Shown here piece after piece: positions 16,832 to 25,339 of a stretch of DNA of 64,000 nucleotides. Under the pieces are notes generated by a model. That model saw only the letters and a list, made by a program, of their open reading frames with translations. It was not told the DNA's origin and made no database searches. Numbering within the stretch: position 1 is the first letter of the stretch; each line of letters begins with the position of its first letter. Both the position numbers and the translations under genes were made by a program. Origin of the DNA: Natrialba taiwanensis DSM 12281 (GTDB lineage: Archaea > Halobacteriota > Halobacteria > Halobacteriales > Natrialbaceae); the NCBI RefSeq assembly GCF_000337595.1, contig NZ_AOIL01000012.1:78532-142531 (forward strand), written 5' to 3'.

Positions 16832-16975
16832 ACCGCCTCTCCCACACCGCTTCCGTACTGCTCCCATCACACCGATTCCGTACCGCTCTCACCCCCTACC
16901 GCTCCTGTTGCCGCCTTCACCTCACCTTGCCTGCTTGACCGCCCTCACTGCCGACTCCACCGCTCCCCGCCCTAC
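16832..16975 (-). repeat. Purine-rich tract with GCGGT-type repeats
   Basis: The minus strand (the sense strand of the creatininase unit) is very G/A-rich here. The pentamer GCGGT recurs six times at irregular spacing (plus strand ACCGC near 16832, 16846, 16882, 16898, 16939, 16959), usually within A/G-rich flanks. It fills most of the gap between the creatininase gene and methyltransferase A. It could be a long untranslated spacer, a termination or processing region, or a decayed segment. No open frame of halophile character is present. Confidence 0.45.
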
Positions 16976-17667
16976 TGCACGCGCCCCAAAAACGACACGA
17001 GCGCATCAACGACCGCCACAAACACTTCTTCGCCCTGTTCCGAACTCGCGTTCGTCGCATCACCAACCGCGCCGTTCTCGCTGAACTCGTCGGTGAACTC
17101 GTGGAGAACCCCGCCGTCGACCGTGCTCGCCCACGTCGTTGCGTCCCCAGCGACCGGATCATCGACATCATCCGGACAGAGATGAAGGAGAACTGCTGTC
17201 TCGAGTTCACCGGCGTGTCCGACGTGGTCGTCGAGAGCGCGCATCCACTCCCAGCGGTACGCGGCGAGATCGATCGAATCCGACTCGGTCACCTCTCGAG
17301 CCAGGTGTGAGAGCGTCTCGCCGTTTCCGCCGTGTCCGTTGACGAACACGACCGTGTCGATGCTCGAACAGGACTTCGCTAGCGAGTCGACGATGTCGCG
17401 GGCGTAGCGGCGAAGCGTCTCCGGCGAGATCGACAGGGTTCCGGGGAAGCGGCCGTGGTAGGGTGCGATTCCGACGGGAATCGGCGGGAGCACGACTGAC
17501 GTACCGTCCCACTCTCGGTCGGCCGCAGCGGCGATCGCACGGGCGACGATCGTATCGGTACCGACCGGTGCGTGCGGACCGTGTTGCTCCGTGCTGCCGA
17601 CGGGAACGAGCGCCGTCGTCGGTGCTTCGGCTTCGATCTCCGGCCACGAACTCGTCTCTAGGTGCAT
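16972..17667 (-). CDS. Creatininase-family hydrolase
   Basis: 231 residues. The family contains metal-dependent amidohydrolases and peptidases: creatininase, FAPy deformylase and the mycofactocin peptidase MftE. Metal-ligand motifs are intact: Glu27, His29 and Asp38 in 'GSTEQHGPHAPVGTD' and His112 in NGHGGN. It sits between two paralogous methyltransferases, 52 bp downstream of copy B, so co-transcription with it is likely. Substrate cannot be predicted; the location beside a nickel/peptide importer suggests processing of an imported or exported chelator or peptide. Confidence 0.88.
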   Translation of the reverse strand: MHLETSSWPEIEAEAPTTALVPVGSTEQHGPHAPVGTDTIVARAIAAAADREWDGTSVVLPPIPVGIAPYHGRFPGTLSISPETLRRYARDIVDSLAKSCSSIDTVVFVNGHGGNGETLSHLAREVTESDSIDLAAYRWEWMRALDDHVGHAGELETAVLLHLCPDDVDDPVAGDATTWASTVDGGVLHEFTDEFSENGAVGDATNASSEQGEEVFVAVVDALVSFLGRVQ

Positions 17668-17719
17668 CGGTCTGATTTGTTGAACCGCAATCGGAATACA
17701 AGCGACGGTTTGCGCCCGC

Positions 17720-18400
17720 TCATCGTGGAACGGTGCCGACCGCGATATACTGGTCGTAGTTCGGCTCGTTGCCCCAGAGCGCCGAATCCATCAGGGGGTC
17801 GTACTCGACGGCCTCGAGTCCGTGCTCCGTGAGGAACGCGGCCAACTCCGCGGGCGGACGACCGTCGTACAGCGGCAGGTCGTCGTGAATCGCCTCGTAG
17901 CCCTCGAACGGCTCCGGGAAGTCCCAGTGGCCCTCGATGAGCGCGATGCGACCGCCGGGACGGACGACTCGCTGCCACTCCCGGATCGCGCTCGCGGGCG
18001 TTGGAAGCGTCCAGATGAGATGCCGGCCCGTCACCAGATCGAACTCGTTCTCGGGTTCGTCCAGATCCTCCGCGTCACCCGCATAGAACTCGGGCGACAC
18101 TTCGGCCTGACGGGCTTTCCCTCTCGCCCGCTCGAGCATCTCGGTCGAAACATCGACTCCCGTCACGTCGTGGCCGAGTTCAGCGAGCAATAACGAGATA
18201 ACGCCCGTCCCGCAGCCGAGATCGAGTATCTGCTGTGGCGGGTCACCCGTCCACGTGCGCAGAACCGAGAGCCACGCCTCGCGTTGCTCGGTGTCATGGA
18301 TGGCGTGGTGGCTGTCGTCGTCGTACGTCTCGGCGCGGTCGTTCCAGTACGTTTGGACGTGCGCTTTGATATCCTCCGCAGACGGGTTGGAGTCGGGCAT
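17720..18400 (-). CDS. Class I SAM-dependent methyltransferase, copy B
   Basis: 226 residues, same length and architecture as copy A at 16002, with motif LDLGCGTG and the same 'EGHWDFPEPFEGYEAIHDD' segment. The two copies differ mostly in the N-terminal 30 residues and at the C-terminus, suggesting different partners or substrates. It is the first full-length gene of the minus-strand unit. The ATG at 18400 comes 2 nt after the stop of a 54-codon ORF that begins at a leaderless-type promoter. Confidence 0.85.
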   Translation of the reverse strand: MPDSNPSAEDIKAHVQTYWNDRAETYDDDSHHAIHDTEQREAWLSVLRTWTGDPPQQILDLGCGTGVISLLLAELGHDVTGVDVSTEMLERARGKARQAEVSPEFYAGDAEDLDEPENEFDLVTGRHLIWTLPTPASAIREWQRVVRPGGRIALIEGHWDFPEPFEGYEAIHDDLPLYDGRPPAELAAFLTEHGLEAVEYDPLMDSALWGNEPNYDQYIAVGTVPR

Positions 18401-18402
18401 TA

Positions 18403-18567
18403 TCAGTCACCCCTGATTCGCTCGGTAGACATCCTGCAGCGCCTACCGCCGGGTCTCATCGCGATATCGGTCCTCCGGCCCGCAGCGGCGGCGTCCGTTC
18501 GTGCGTTCTGGCCGGCGTCTCCCAGACGGTTCCGTCCGCCGTCGTCGCCCATCGTCGTTCGAGACAT
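18403..18567 (-). CDS. 54-aa leader ORF or small peptide upstream of methyltransferase B
   Basis: The ATG at 18567 follows a strong TATA-like 'TTATAAATAA' centred about 30 bp upstream (plus 18592-18603), so it would be the 5' codon of a leaderless transcript. It ends 2 nt before methyltransferase B. The peptide is Arg/Gly/Thr-rich with one cysteine and is basic, unlike most proteins of this organism. It may be a translated leader, a small regulatory protein, or even a peptide substrate for the neighbouring enzymes; none is demonstrated. Confidence 0.4.
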   Translation of the reverse strand: MSRTTMGDDGGRNRLGDAGQNARTDAAAAGRRTDIAMRPGGRRCRMSTERIRGD

Positions 18568-19031
18568 GTGATATTAATCTTGGAGTCGATATTATTTATA
18601 ATTCCGTATCCGGCGGCCGGATGCCGTCTCGCCGGTCGGTGCCACCGGGTGTCGCTACGTGCTTCTCTCGCAACCGCCGCCGCATCGTCCAGCGGACCGA
18701 TGGACTCGCTCGTTTCGACCCTCGCCGTTCAGACATCGGTTCGGCACTGATCTCCACATCTGGTATTTCAAGATACACTAACTTTGAATGGTGGTCTCTG
18801 AGATTTATAAGCGTATATAAGGAATATTGAGTGAGGCACTAACACCAGTTGTAGTAAATTCTGCACTATGTTGGCCAAATAGCGGCGCTGCAAACCCGGG
18901 TGACGATTCACCTGCACGATTCGACCCGTTCCGTTCGTCCGGTATCGTCGATAACTATCATCGAAAACGATGTATATGGCCGGCTGAGCACCTGCAAGGA
19001 TTTTTTACCGTTCAACTCACACCCCTATGAT
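18568..19031. other. Divergent promoter region between the methyltransferase unit and PEP carboxylase
   Basis: It holds the TATA element of the minus-strand unit (18592-18603), an AT-rich block near 18760-18830 ('tttataagcgtatataagg') and a TATA-like 'gatttttta' about 28 bp before the PEP carboxylase ATG. No convincing gene is seen. Confidence 0.5.
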
Positions 19032-21722
19032 ATGCGACTACACAACAGGGAAGTCCGGCAGGATGTCCGGGAACTCGGCACCCTACTCGGCGACATCCTT
19101 GAGGAGCAGACCTCACGCCAGGCCTTCGAAACGGTCGAGTCGTGTCGCCAAGCAGCCATCGATTACCGCGCGGGCGAACTCGACTCCAGAGAGTCACTCA
19201 TCACCGAACTCGAGGGGCTCTCACCCCACCAACAGCGGATCGTCGCCCGCGCGTTTACGACGTACTTCGAGCTCATCAATCTGGCCGAGGAACGCGAACG
19301 AGTTCGGTCTATCCGAACCGATTCCCAGGAGGGGGCGCTCGCGGACAGTCTCGAGACGGCGGCGGCTGAACTCGGAGACGAGGATATCGAGACGGTACGG
19401 CAGGTTCTCGAGGACGTATTGATCGAGCCGACGTTTACAGCGCACCCGACGGAAGCGCGGCGGAAAACGGTCAAGTCGAAGCTCCGGACGATTGCGACGG
19501 CGCTCGAAACCTTAGACGAACGGTTGCTCACCGACAAGGAGAAACGACAGGTCTGGAAGGATGTCGACTCCGAGGTGACGAGTCTCTGGCAGACGCCGCA
19601 GGTTCGAAACCGGCAGCCGGAACCGGAAGACGAGGCGCGAAACGTGCAGTGGTATCTGCAGAATACGCTGTTCGACGTGGTCGGCGAGATCTACGACGAG
19701 TTCGCCGACGCGATCGACGAGGAGGTTGCGGGCGATCTCGATATTCCGAAACTATTCGAGTTCAGGTCGTGGGCGGGAAGCGATCGCGACGGGAACCCGT
19801 ACGTGACCCCGGAGGTAACGGCGACGACGCTCGAACGGCAGCGCTCGGTCGTGCTCGAGCGCTACCGCGAGCAACTCAAGCGACTGTCGGGGGTGCTGAG
19901 CCAGGACGGCAGTCGGATCGACACCGGACCGGCGTTCCAGGCTGAACTCGAGGCGGATCGAGAGCGGTTGCCAGGGAGTGCCGAGACCGCGGCAGAGCGG
20001 TATCCGGGCGAGCCGTACCGCCAGAAGCTCAAGTTGATGCGAGAGCGACTGGATCGCGTTGGCGATGTGCGGCCGGGCGGGTACGACGACGCCGAGGAAT
20101 TGCGGTCGGATCTGACGGTGATCGCATCGAGCCTCAGGGACAACGGCGCGGAGAGCGTGGTCGACGCCCACGTCGATCCGATTCGCCGACAGGTCGCGAC
20201 GTTCAGCTTTTCGCTCGCGAGTCTGGACCTGCGCGATCACCAGCAGAAACACACCGACGCGATCGCGGAGGCACTGGAAGCGGAGGGCGTCGATTACCAC
20301 GGCCTTTCGGAGGACGAGCGCGTCGAGTTGCTGACCGACGCGATCTTGCAGGACGAACCGGTGATCGACCTGACGGCGACCGACGGTCTCTCCGAAGAGT
20401 CCGCCCGCGTGCTTCGCCTGTTCGACCGGCTCGCAGACTGGCAGACCGAGTACGGCGTCGAGGCGATCGACACCTACTGCATCTCGATGACCGAGGAGCC
20501 GAGCCACGTCCTCGAAGTCCTGTTCCTGGCTGATCAGTCGGGCGTCATCTCCCTGCCCGAACACTGCGGGATCGATATCGTGCCGCTGCTCGAAACCGAG
20601 TACGCACTCTCGGGCGCACGCCGAATCATGGGCTCGCTGTTCGAGAACGAGGCCTACGCGAAGGCGCTCGAAGCGCGCGGCCGCACGCAAGAGATCATGC
20701 TCGGCTACTCGGACTCGAACAAGGAAAACGGCTTCCTGGCGGCGAACTGGTCGCTGTACAAGAACCAGCGCCGACTCGGGGAGATCTGCGACGACCACGA
20801 CGTGACGATGCGGCTGTTCCACGGCCGCGGCGGGTCGATCTCGCGCGGCGGTGGCCCGATGAACGAGGCGTTGCTCGCGCTGCCAAACAGCACCGTGACG
20901 GGCCAGGTCAAGTTCACCGAGCAGGGCGAGGCGATCGCCGAGAAGTACGCCAACCCGCGCATTGCCGAGCGCAACATCGAACAGATGCTCAACGCACAGC
21001 TTCGGGCGCGTCTCTACGCGGAAGACCAGCCCGAAGAGGAGGTCCGCGAGGAGTGGGTCGACGCCATGGAGACCATGGCCGATGTCGCCCGCCAGGAGTA
21101 CCGCGACCTGCTCGAGAGTAACGGCTTCGTCCAGTACTTCGAACAGGCGACGCCGATCACCGTCATCGAGGACCTCGACCTGGGATCCCGCCCCGCCTCA
21201 CGCTCCGGCGAGCGGACCGTCGAGGACCTGCGGGCGATTCCGTGGGTGTTCTCCTGGACTCAATCGCGGTGTATCCTACCCGGCTGGTACGCCATCGCAA
21301 CCGGGATCGACGCGTACCTCGACGACGGCGGCGACGTGGAAACCCTCCAGGAGATGTACCAGTCGTGGCCGTTCTTCCGGACGACGCTCGACAACGCCGC
21401 ACTCTCGCTCTCTCGCACCGAACCCGAAATCGCAGCCCAGTACGCTGAACTCGCGGACGAGGATCTCCGCGAGCAGTTCTTCCCGCGACTGCTCGATGAG
21501 TACGAGCGAGCGGCCGACCTGATCACGCAAATCGGCCAACGCGAGCAACTGCACACCCGCGACTGGCTGGGCGAAAACCTGGAGCGACGCAACCCCTACG
21601 TCGATCCGCTTAACCTGCTCCAGACGTACCTGCTCAACCGCACGCACCGGACGGACATCGAAGAGCGAACGCTCCGATTGACGGTCAAAGGGATCGCCGC
21701 CGGGATGAAAAATACCGGATAA
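19032..21722 (+). CDS. ppc: Phosphoenolpyruvate carboxylase
   Basis: 896 residues, the normal bacterial-type PEPC length. It fixes bicarbonate onto PEP to make oxaloacetate, an anaplerotic step. The catalytic motifs are intact: 'TAHPTEARRKT' with the essential histidine, and 'GRGGSISRGGGP' with the PEP-binding region. 'LGYSDSNKENGF' is also conserved. The frame is open further upstream, but the ATG at 19032 gives the family-typical N-terminus and lies about 28 bp after a TATA-like element. Transcribed alone and divergent from the methyltransferase unit. Confidence 0.96.
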   Translation: MRLHNREVRQDVRELGTLLGDILEEQTSRQAFETVESCRQAAIDYRAGELDSRESLITELEGLSPHQQRIVARAFTTYFELINLAEERERVRSIRTDSQEGALADSLETAAAELGDEDIETVRQVLEDVLIEPTFTAHPTEARRKTVKSKLRTIATALETLDERLLTDKEKRQVWKDVDSEVTSLWQTPQVRNRQPEPEDEARNVQWYLQNTLFDVVGEIYDEFADAIDEEVAGDLDIPKLFEFRSWAGSDRDGNPYVTPEVTATTLERQRSVVLERYREQLKRLSGVLSQDGSRIDTGPAFQAELEADRERLPGSAETAAERYPGEPYRQKLKLMRERLDRVGDVRPGGYDDAEELRSDLTVIASSLRDNGAESVVDAHVDPIRRQVATFSFSLASLDLRDHQQKHTDAIAEALEAEGVDYHGLSEDERVELLTDAILQDEPVIDLTATDGLSEESARVLRLFDRLADWQTEYGVEAIDTYCISMTEEPSHVLEVLFLADQSGVISLPEHCGIDIVPLLETEYALSGARRIMGSLFENEAYAKALEARGRTQEIMLGYSDSNKENGFLAANWSLYKNQRRLGEICDDHDVTMRLFHGRGGSISRGGGPMNEALLALPNSTVTGQVKFTEQGEAIAEKYANPRIAERNIEQMLNAQLRARLYAEDQPEEEVREEWVDAMETMADVARQEYRDLLESNGFVQYFEQATPITVIEDLDLGSRPASRSGERTVEDLRAIPWVFSWTQSRCILPGWYAIATGIDAYLDDGGDVETLQEMYQSWPFFRTTLDNAALSLSRTEPEIAAQYAELADEDLREQFFPRLLDEYERAADLITQIGQREQLHTRDWLGENLERRNPYVDPLNLLQTYLLNRTHRTDIEERTLRLTVKGIAAGMKNTG

Positions 21723-21755
21723 CACCGGATAACAGCGCGACCGAGAGCCGGTCGA

Positions 21756-22724
21756 CTACGCGTTCTCGTCCGAAGCCTCGATCGTGGGGACCGGAACGGA
21801 CTCGAGGACACCGTCGACGACCTGTGATTTGTCGACCCCGTTGACGGTCGCGTCCGGCGTCAGTACGAGTCGATGGGCGAGCACCGACTGGGCGACGCGC
21901 TTGATGTCGTCCGGTGTGACGTACGACCGTCCGGTAATCGTCGCGTAGGCCCGCGCCGCCTCGAACAACCGCTGTGTGCCACGCGGTGAGACGCCCACCT
22001 CGACACGACCGTCGCTTCGCGTCTCGCGGGCGAGCGCCGCAATGTACTCCAGTAAGTCCTCGTCAACCCGAATCGTTTCCGGAGCCCGACGGAGCTGTTC
22101 GACCTGCTCGGGTTCGAGCACCCGTTCGACGGACGGACTCGTCGTCTCCCGATCCGCGCGCCGCCGCAAGAGTTCAACTTCGCCGGCCTCGTCGGGGTAG
22201 CCCATCGACGTTTTGACGAGGAATCGATCGACCTGGGCTTCCGGAAGCGGGAAGGTCCCCTCCTGTTCGACCGGATTCTGGGTGGCAATCACGATAAAGG
22301 GGTCGGGGAGCTGACGGGTTTCGCCGTCGACGGTGACCTGTCCTTCTTCCATGGCCTCGAGCAGCGCGGCCTGAGTCTTCGGCGGGGCGCGATTGATTTC
22401 GTCTGCGAGGACGACGTTCGCGAAGATCGGGCCCTTGTTGAACTCGAAGGTGCGTTCGCGTTCGTTGAAGATGTGGGTGCCGGTGACGTCCGCGGGGAGT
22501 AAGTCGGGCGTGAACTGGATGCGGGAGAACGAGAGGCCGAGTGCGGTGGCAACGCTGCGGGCGGTCAGCGTCTTGCCGGTGCCGGGAACGTCCTCGACGA
22601 GGACGTGGCCGCGGCCGACGACCCCGACGAGGATGTCCTCGGGGAAGGATCGGTCGCAGATGACGGCGTCGTCGATCGTCTGGAGGACGGCCGTGCACTC
22701 GGTGCTGGCCTGGGTGACGTCCAT
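21756..22724 (-). CDS. MoxR-family AAA+ ATPase
   Basis: 322 residues. MoxR ATPases act as chaperones for assembly or activation of protein complexes, often with VWA-domain partners. Walker A 'VEDVPGTGKT', Walker B 'VLADEINRAPPKTQAALL' and sensor-1 'IATQNPVEQEG' are all present. The frame extends to 22880, but the ATG at 22724 gives the family-typical N-terminus. Partner genes (DUF58, transglutaminase, VWA) usually adjacent in haloarchaea are absent here. It converges on PEP carboxylase. Confidence 0.92.
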   Translation of the reverse strand: MDVTQASTECTAVLQTIDDAVICDRSFPEDILVGVVGRGHVLVEDVPGTGKTLTARSVATALGLSFSRIQFTPDLLPADVTGTHIFNERERTFEFNKGPIFANVVLADEINRAPPKTQAALLEAMEEGQVTVDGETRQLPDPFIVIATQNPVEQEGTFPLPEAQVDRFLVKTSMGYPDEAGEVELLRRRADRETTSPSVERVLEPEQVEQLRRAPETIRVDEDLLEYIAALARETRSDGRVEVGVSPRGTQRLFEAARAYATITGRSYVTPDDIKRVAQSVLAHRLVLTPDATVNGVDKSQVVDGVLESVPVPTIEASDENA

Positions 22725-22935
22725 GAAAGCGTCCTCGGCCGCTCGTGTCAAATGGTTTTCGCTCTTGGTGGCTCTACTGGACCGTGATCGCTGGAACGCG
22801 TTCGTGACCGGTTCCTCGGCTGGCTTCCCTCGTTCGATGATCGCCGACGGCGGCCACCCGACTGGACATGACCGATCCACAGACTGCGAGAGAGATCGAA
22901 ACCGGTAAAAACGTTACCCGAGTATCAACGGATGA

Positions 22936-23020
22936 GCCGAGATAGCCTAGCCCGGCCAAGGCGGCAGATTCGAAATCTGCTGTCCCCACGGACTCGGGAG
23001 TTCAAATCTCCCTCTCGGCG
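22936..23020 (+). tRNA. tRNA-Ser (CGA)
   Basis: 85 nt. Acceptor strands GCCGAGA and TCTCGGC pair; discriminator G23020. The anticodon arm GCAGA-TTCGAAA-TCTGC gives anticodon CGA, decoding UCG. A long variable arm follows, as in class II tRNAs, then T arm GGGAG-TTCAAAT-CTCCC. The 3' flank starts with a run of five T, a probable termination signal. Confidence 0.97.
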
Positions 23021-23087
23021 TTTTTCAGCAGCAACAACCGATGACCATATGTAGTGGCGCGAATCGGTTTGGCGCTTGAAACGGTCC

Positions 23088-23164
23088 GGAGATTTGAATG
23101 AGACCGAGGTTCTGCCGAAGGCAGGGTCTCGGACGTAGTTCAAATCTCCCTCTCGGCGTTTTTC
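23088..23164 (+). repeat. T-arm inverted/direct duplication downstream of tRNA-Ser
   Basis: GAGATTTGAA (23089-23098) is an inverted copy of the tRNA-Ser T-arm. A direct copy at 23137-23164 is identical over 28 nt to the tRNA 3' region 22999-23026, including six bases beyond the tRNA end (TTTTTC). The two copies pair over 11 bp (23088-23098 with 23139-23149). Between them are two further nested stems, GAGACC/GGTCTC and CTGCC-gaa-GGCAG. The whole block can fold as a long hairpin. Confidence 0.88.
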
Positions 23165-23330
23165 GCGAGACGCTACCTCCGAGCGCCGCGGAGCGTGTGC
23201 TCGGTCTCGGATGCAACCTGCACCCGTAGCGAGCACGAGCTGTACCGGAACGCCGCTGGACGAGAGAAACGCACGCTCTGCTCGCCGTCATCTGCAGGGG
23301 TCCCCATTATTCACGTCGGGCTGGTCGATA

Positions 23331-23360
23331 ACCCTGACAATGAGTGTCATAATTCAGGGT
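23331..23360 (+). promoter_or_regulatory. Palindrome over the promoter of the ferredoxin-like gene
   Basis: ACCCTGA (23331-23337) and TCAGGGT (23354-23360) form a perfect 7-bp inverted repeat. Nested inside, ATGA-gtg-TCAT (23340-23350) forms a second one, offset by one base. The TATA-like 'cataatt' falls within it, about 38 bp before the ATG. This is the expected layout of a repressor operator; the regulator is unknown. Confidence 0.5.
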
Positions 23361-23388
23361 GCGATCGACAGCGGGGTGGGCAGCGACG

Positions 23389-24936
23389 ATGACTGATCCA
23401 GGTGACCGAGACGAGCACGATGATCGATCGGTCAGCGATCGAACCGATCCGGATGACTCCGCCGAGAAACAAGATCGAAAGCGAGAATCAGAGGGACCGT
23501 CGGCAGACGACACACAGCCGGACGATACACAGACAGACGATACAGACCTCGAAACCGGAGAGCTATTCCACCCGCTCGGCGAGAGCGCACAGACCGATTT
23601 CAGGGACATGCTCGAGGAGACCGAGTACGACACGGACCTCGGCATGGAGATGGCCAGAGACGCGATGCGGCTCACGAAAGGTGAACTCTCTGAGGAAGCG
23701 TTCTACGACCGATACCATGACGAGGTCGTCGACGAGTTCGGCGAGGACGAACGGCCGATGGCCGAGCGAGTCGAGGCGGCCCGCGAGGAGGGACGGTTCG
23801 ACCGGGCGCTGTCGCGGTTCGGCGCGGAAGACGAGTCACGGCGGGAGCTACTCACGAAGATGGGTGCGAGCGCGGGTATTTTCGGATTCAGCGCGTGGGG
23901 TGCCTCACACGCCGATGAGTCGGACCCGGCGGCCGGAGCGATACAAAACGAGACGGACGAAGATGGAGGAGACGACGGCGACCAAACGCAGTGGGGGATG
24001 GTTCTCGACCACGAAACCTGTGACGGCTGTCTCTCCTGTGTGGTCGCCTGCAACGACGAGCACAACTGGAACGACGGCGCGAACTGGATGTACATCCTCG
24101 CCTACGACGACGGAACCGTCGAATCTCCTGATGCCGACGAGTTCGAGGACACGCGGGATTTCAACTACCTGATCCGACCCTGCCAGCACTGTACTGATGC
24201 GCCCTGCGAAAAGGTCTGTCCGACGACGGCCCGCCATACCCGCGAGGACGGTGGCCTCGTTCTGACGGATTACAACGTCTGTATCGGCTGTCGGTACTGC
24301 CAGGTTGCCTGTCCCTACGGCGTCAACTACTTCCAGTGGGAAGACCCGGAGTCCGAGGCGCCCTCAGAGGACCTCGGCGAGGACATGATGTACGACGAGC
24401 GCGGCCGCTGGGTGAGTGGCCGCGGTCCGCGCGGCGTCATGGAGAAGTGCATCTTCGATCCGGCCCGCCAGGACGGCAATATGGGCGAGGAGATGGTCGG
24501 GACGACCGCCTGCGAAGAAGCCTGTCCGCCCGGCGCGATCCAGTTCGGGAATATGAACGATCCCGACAGCGATCCCCAGCAGTACATCGAGAACGTCCCG
24601 CTCGCGCGAGCGCTCGAACACGACCCCGACGACGAGGAACTGCAGGAAGCCATTGCAATCGTCGAGGGCGAGGAGGAACTGGCGGGCGAGGACGACGAGG
24701 ACGGCATGACCGAAGAGGACGCGATGCGACTGTTGCGCGGCGAGTACGGCGATAACTCCTCATCGTTCAAACTCCTCGAAGAGTACAACACCAACCCGAA
24801 CGTCACCTATCTCGGCAACCAACCCGGTTCCGAGGCCGAACAGGTCGAGGGCCCGGTCGCCTACGACGATGTCAATCTGGTCGATAACCGGATGGACGAA
24901 ACCGACGAACGTACCTTCGGCGGCCTCGAGTTATAG
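23389..24936 (+). CDS. Four-cluster 4Fe-4S electron-transfer protein (DsrO/DmsB/HybA-like)
   Basis: 515 residues. Four cysteine groups typical of molybdoenzyme beta subunits are visible: 'CDGCLSCVVAC' near 211, 'CQHCTDAPCEKVC' near 265, 'CIGCRYCQVACPYG' near 298 and a fourth 'CEEACPPGA'. They would bind four 4Fe-4S clusters. A 150-residue acidic N-terminal domain precedes a twin-arginine segment ('SRRELLTKMGASAGIFGF', Arg151-152) that looks like a displaced Tat signal. Usually a NrfD-type membrane subunit and a catalytic subunit are neighbours; here only a small two-helix membrane protein follows. The ATG at 23389 starts the acidic domain. Confidence 0.85.
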   Translation: MTDPGDRDEHDDRSVSDRTDPDDSAEKQDRKRESEGPSADDTQPDDTQTDDTDLETGELFHPLGESAQTDFRDMLEETEYDTDLGMEMARDAMRLTKGELSEEAFYDRYHDEVVDEFGEDERPMAERVEAAREEGRFDRALSRFGAEDESRRELLTKMGASAGIFGFSAWGASHADESDPAAGAIQNETDEDGGDDGDQTQWGMVLDHETCDGCLSCVVACNDEHNWNDGANWMYILAYDDGTVESPDADEFEDTRDFNYLIRPCQHCTDAPCEKVCPTTARHTREDGGLVLTDYNVCIGCRYCQVACPYGVNYFQWEDPESEAPSEDLGEDMMYDERGRWVSGRGPRGVMEKCIFDPARQDGNMGEEMVGTTACEEACPPGAIQFGNMNDPDSDPQQYIENVPLARALEHDPDDEELQEAIAIVEGEEELAGEDDEDGMTEEDAMRLLRGEYGDNSSSFKLLEEYNTNPNVTYLGNQPGSEAEQVEGPVAYDDVNLVDNRMDETDERTFGGLEL

Positions 24937-24991
24937 CGAGCACCGAATACGGGGCGTTCATAACGCTGCACACGAACGAGTTCACATCCAC

Positions 24992-25195
24992 ATGATCAGT
25001 CGCGATCGGCTTTTTATCGGAACCCTCTGGATCGGGGTGGCTGCGCTGATGACCGTCCCCCTGTCGCTCGATTCGGGGTTCCCCAGTTCGGCCGGTGAAC
25101 TCGCACAGGTGTTCGTGATCGTCCTTGCGCTCTTTCTGGCCGGTATCTATCTCCTCGATCCCTGGGGTGTGCTCAGTCGACAGCTGTTTCAGTGA
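24992..25195 (+). CDS. Small membrane protein (67 aa)
   Basis: 67 residues with two predicted membrane helices ('LFIGTLWIGVAALMTVPLSL' and 'VFVIVLALFLAGIYLL'). The ATG lies about 30 bp after a weak TATA-like 'ttcataac'. It is 55 bp downstream of the ferredoxin-like gene on the same strand and could be its membrane anchor, though this is only a positional guess. No family is recognised. Confidence 0.65.
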   Translation: MISRDRLFIGTLWIGVAALMTVPLSLDSGFPSSAGELAQVFVIVLALFLAGIYLLDPWGVLSRQLFQ

Positions 25196-25339
25196 CTCGA
25201 GAGGGCGGGTCGCTGGCTGAACTCGGTGTGTAGCACTCGGTGTGGTGCTCTCGGCAGGTAGCATTTGCATGATGCTCTCGAATCGAAGCGCAGCACTCGT
25301 TTACCGTCCACTGTCCACCGATTCGGTCGTCTGCCGGAT

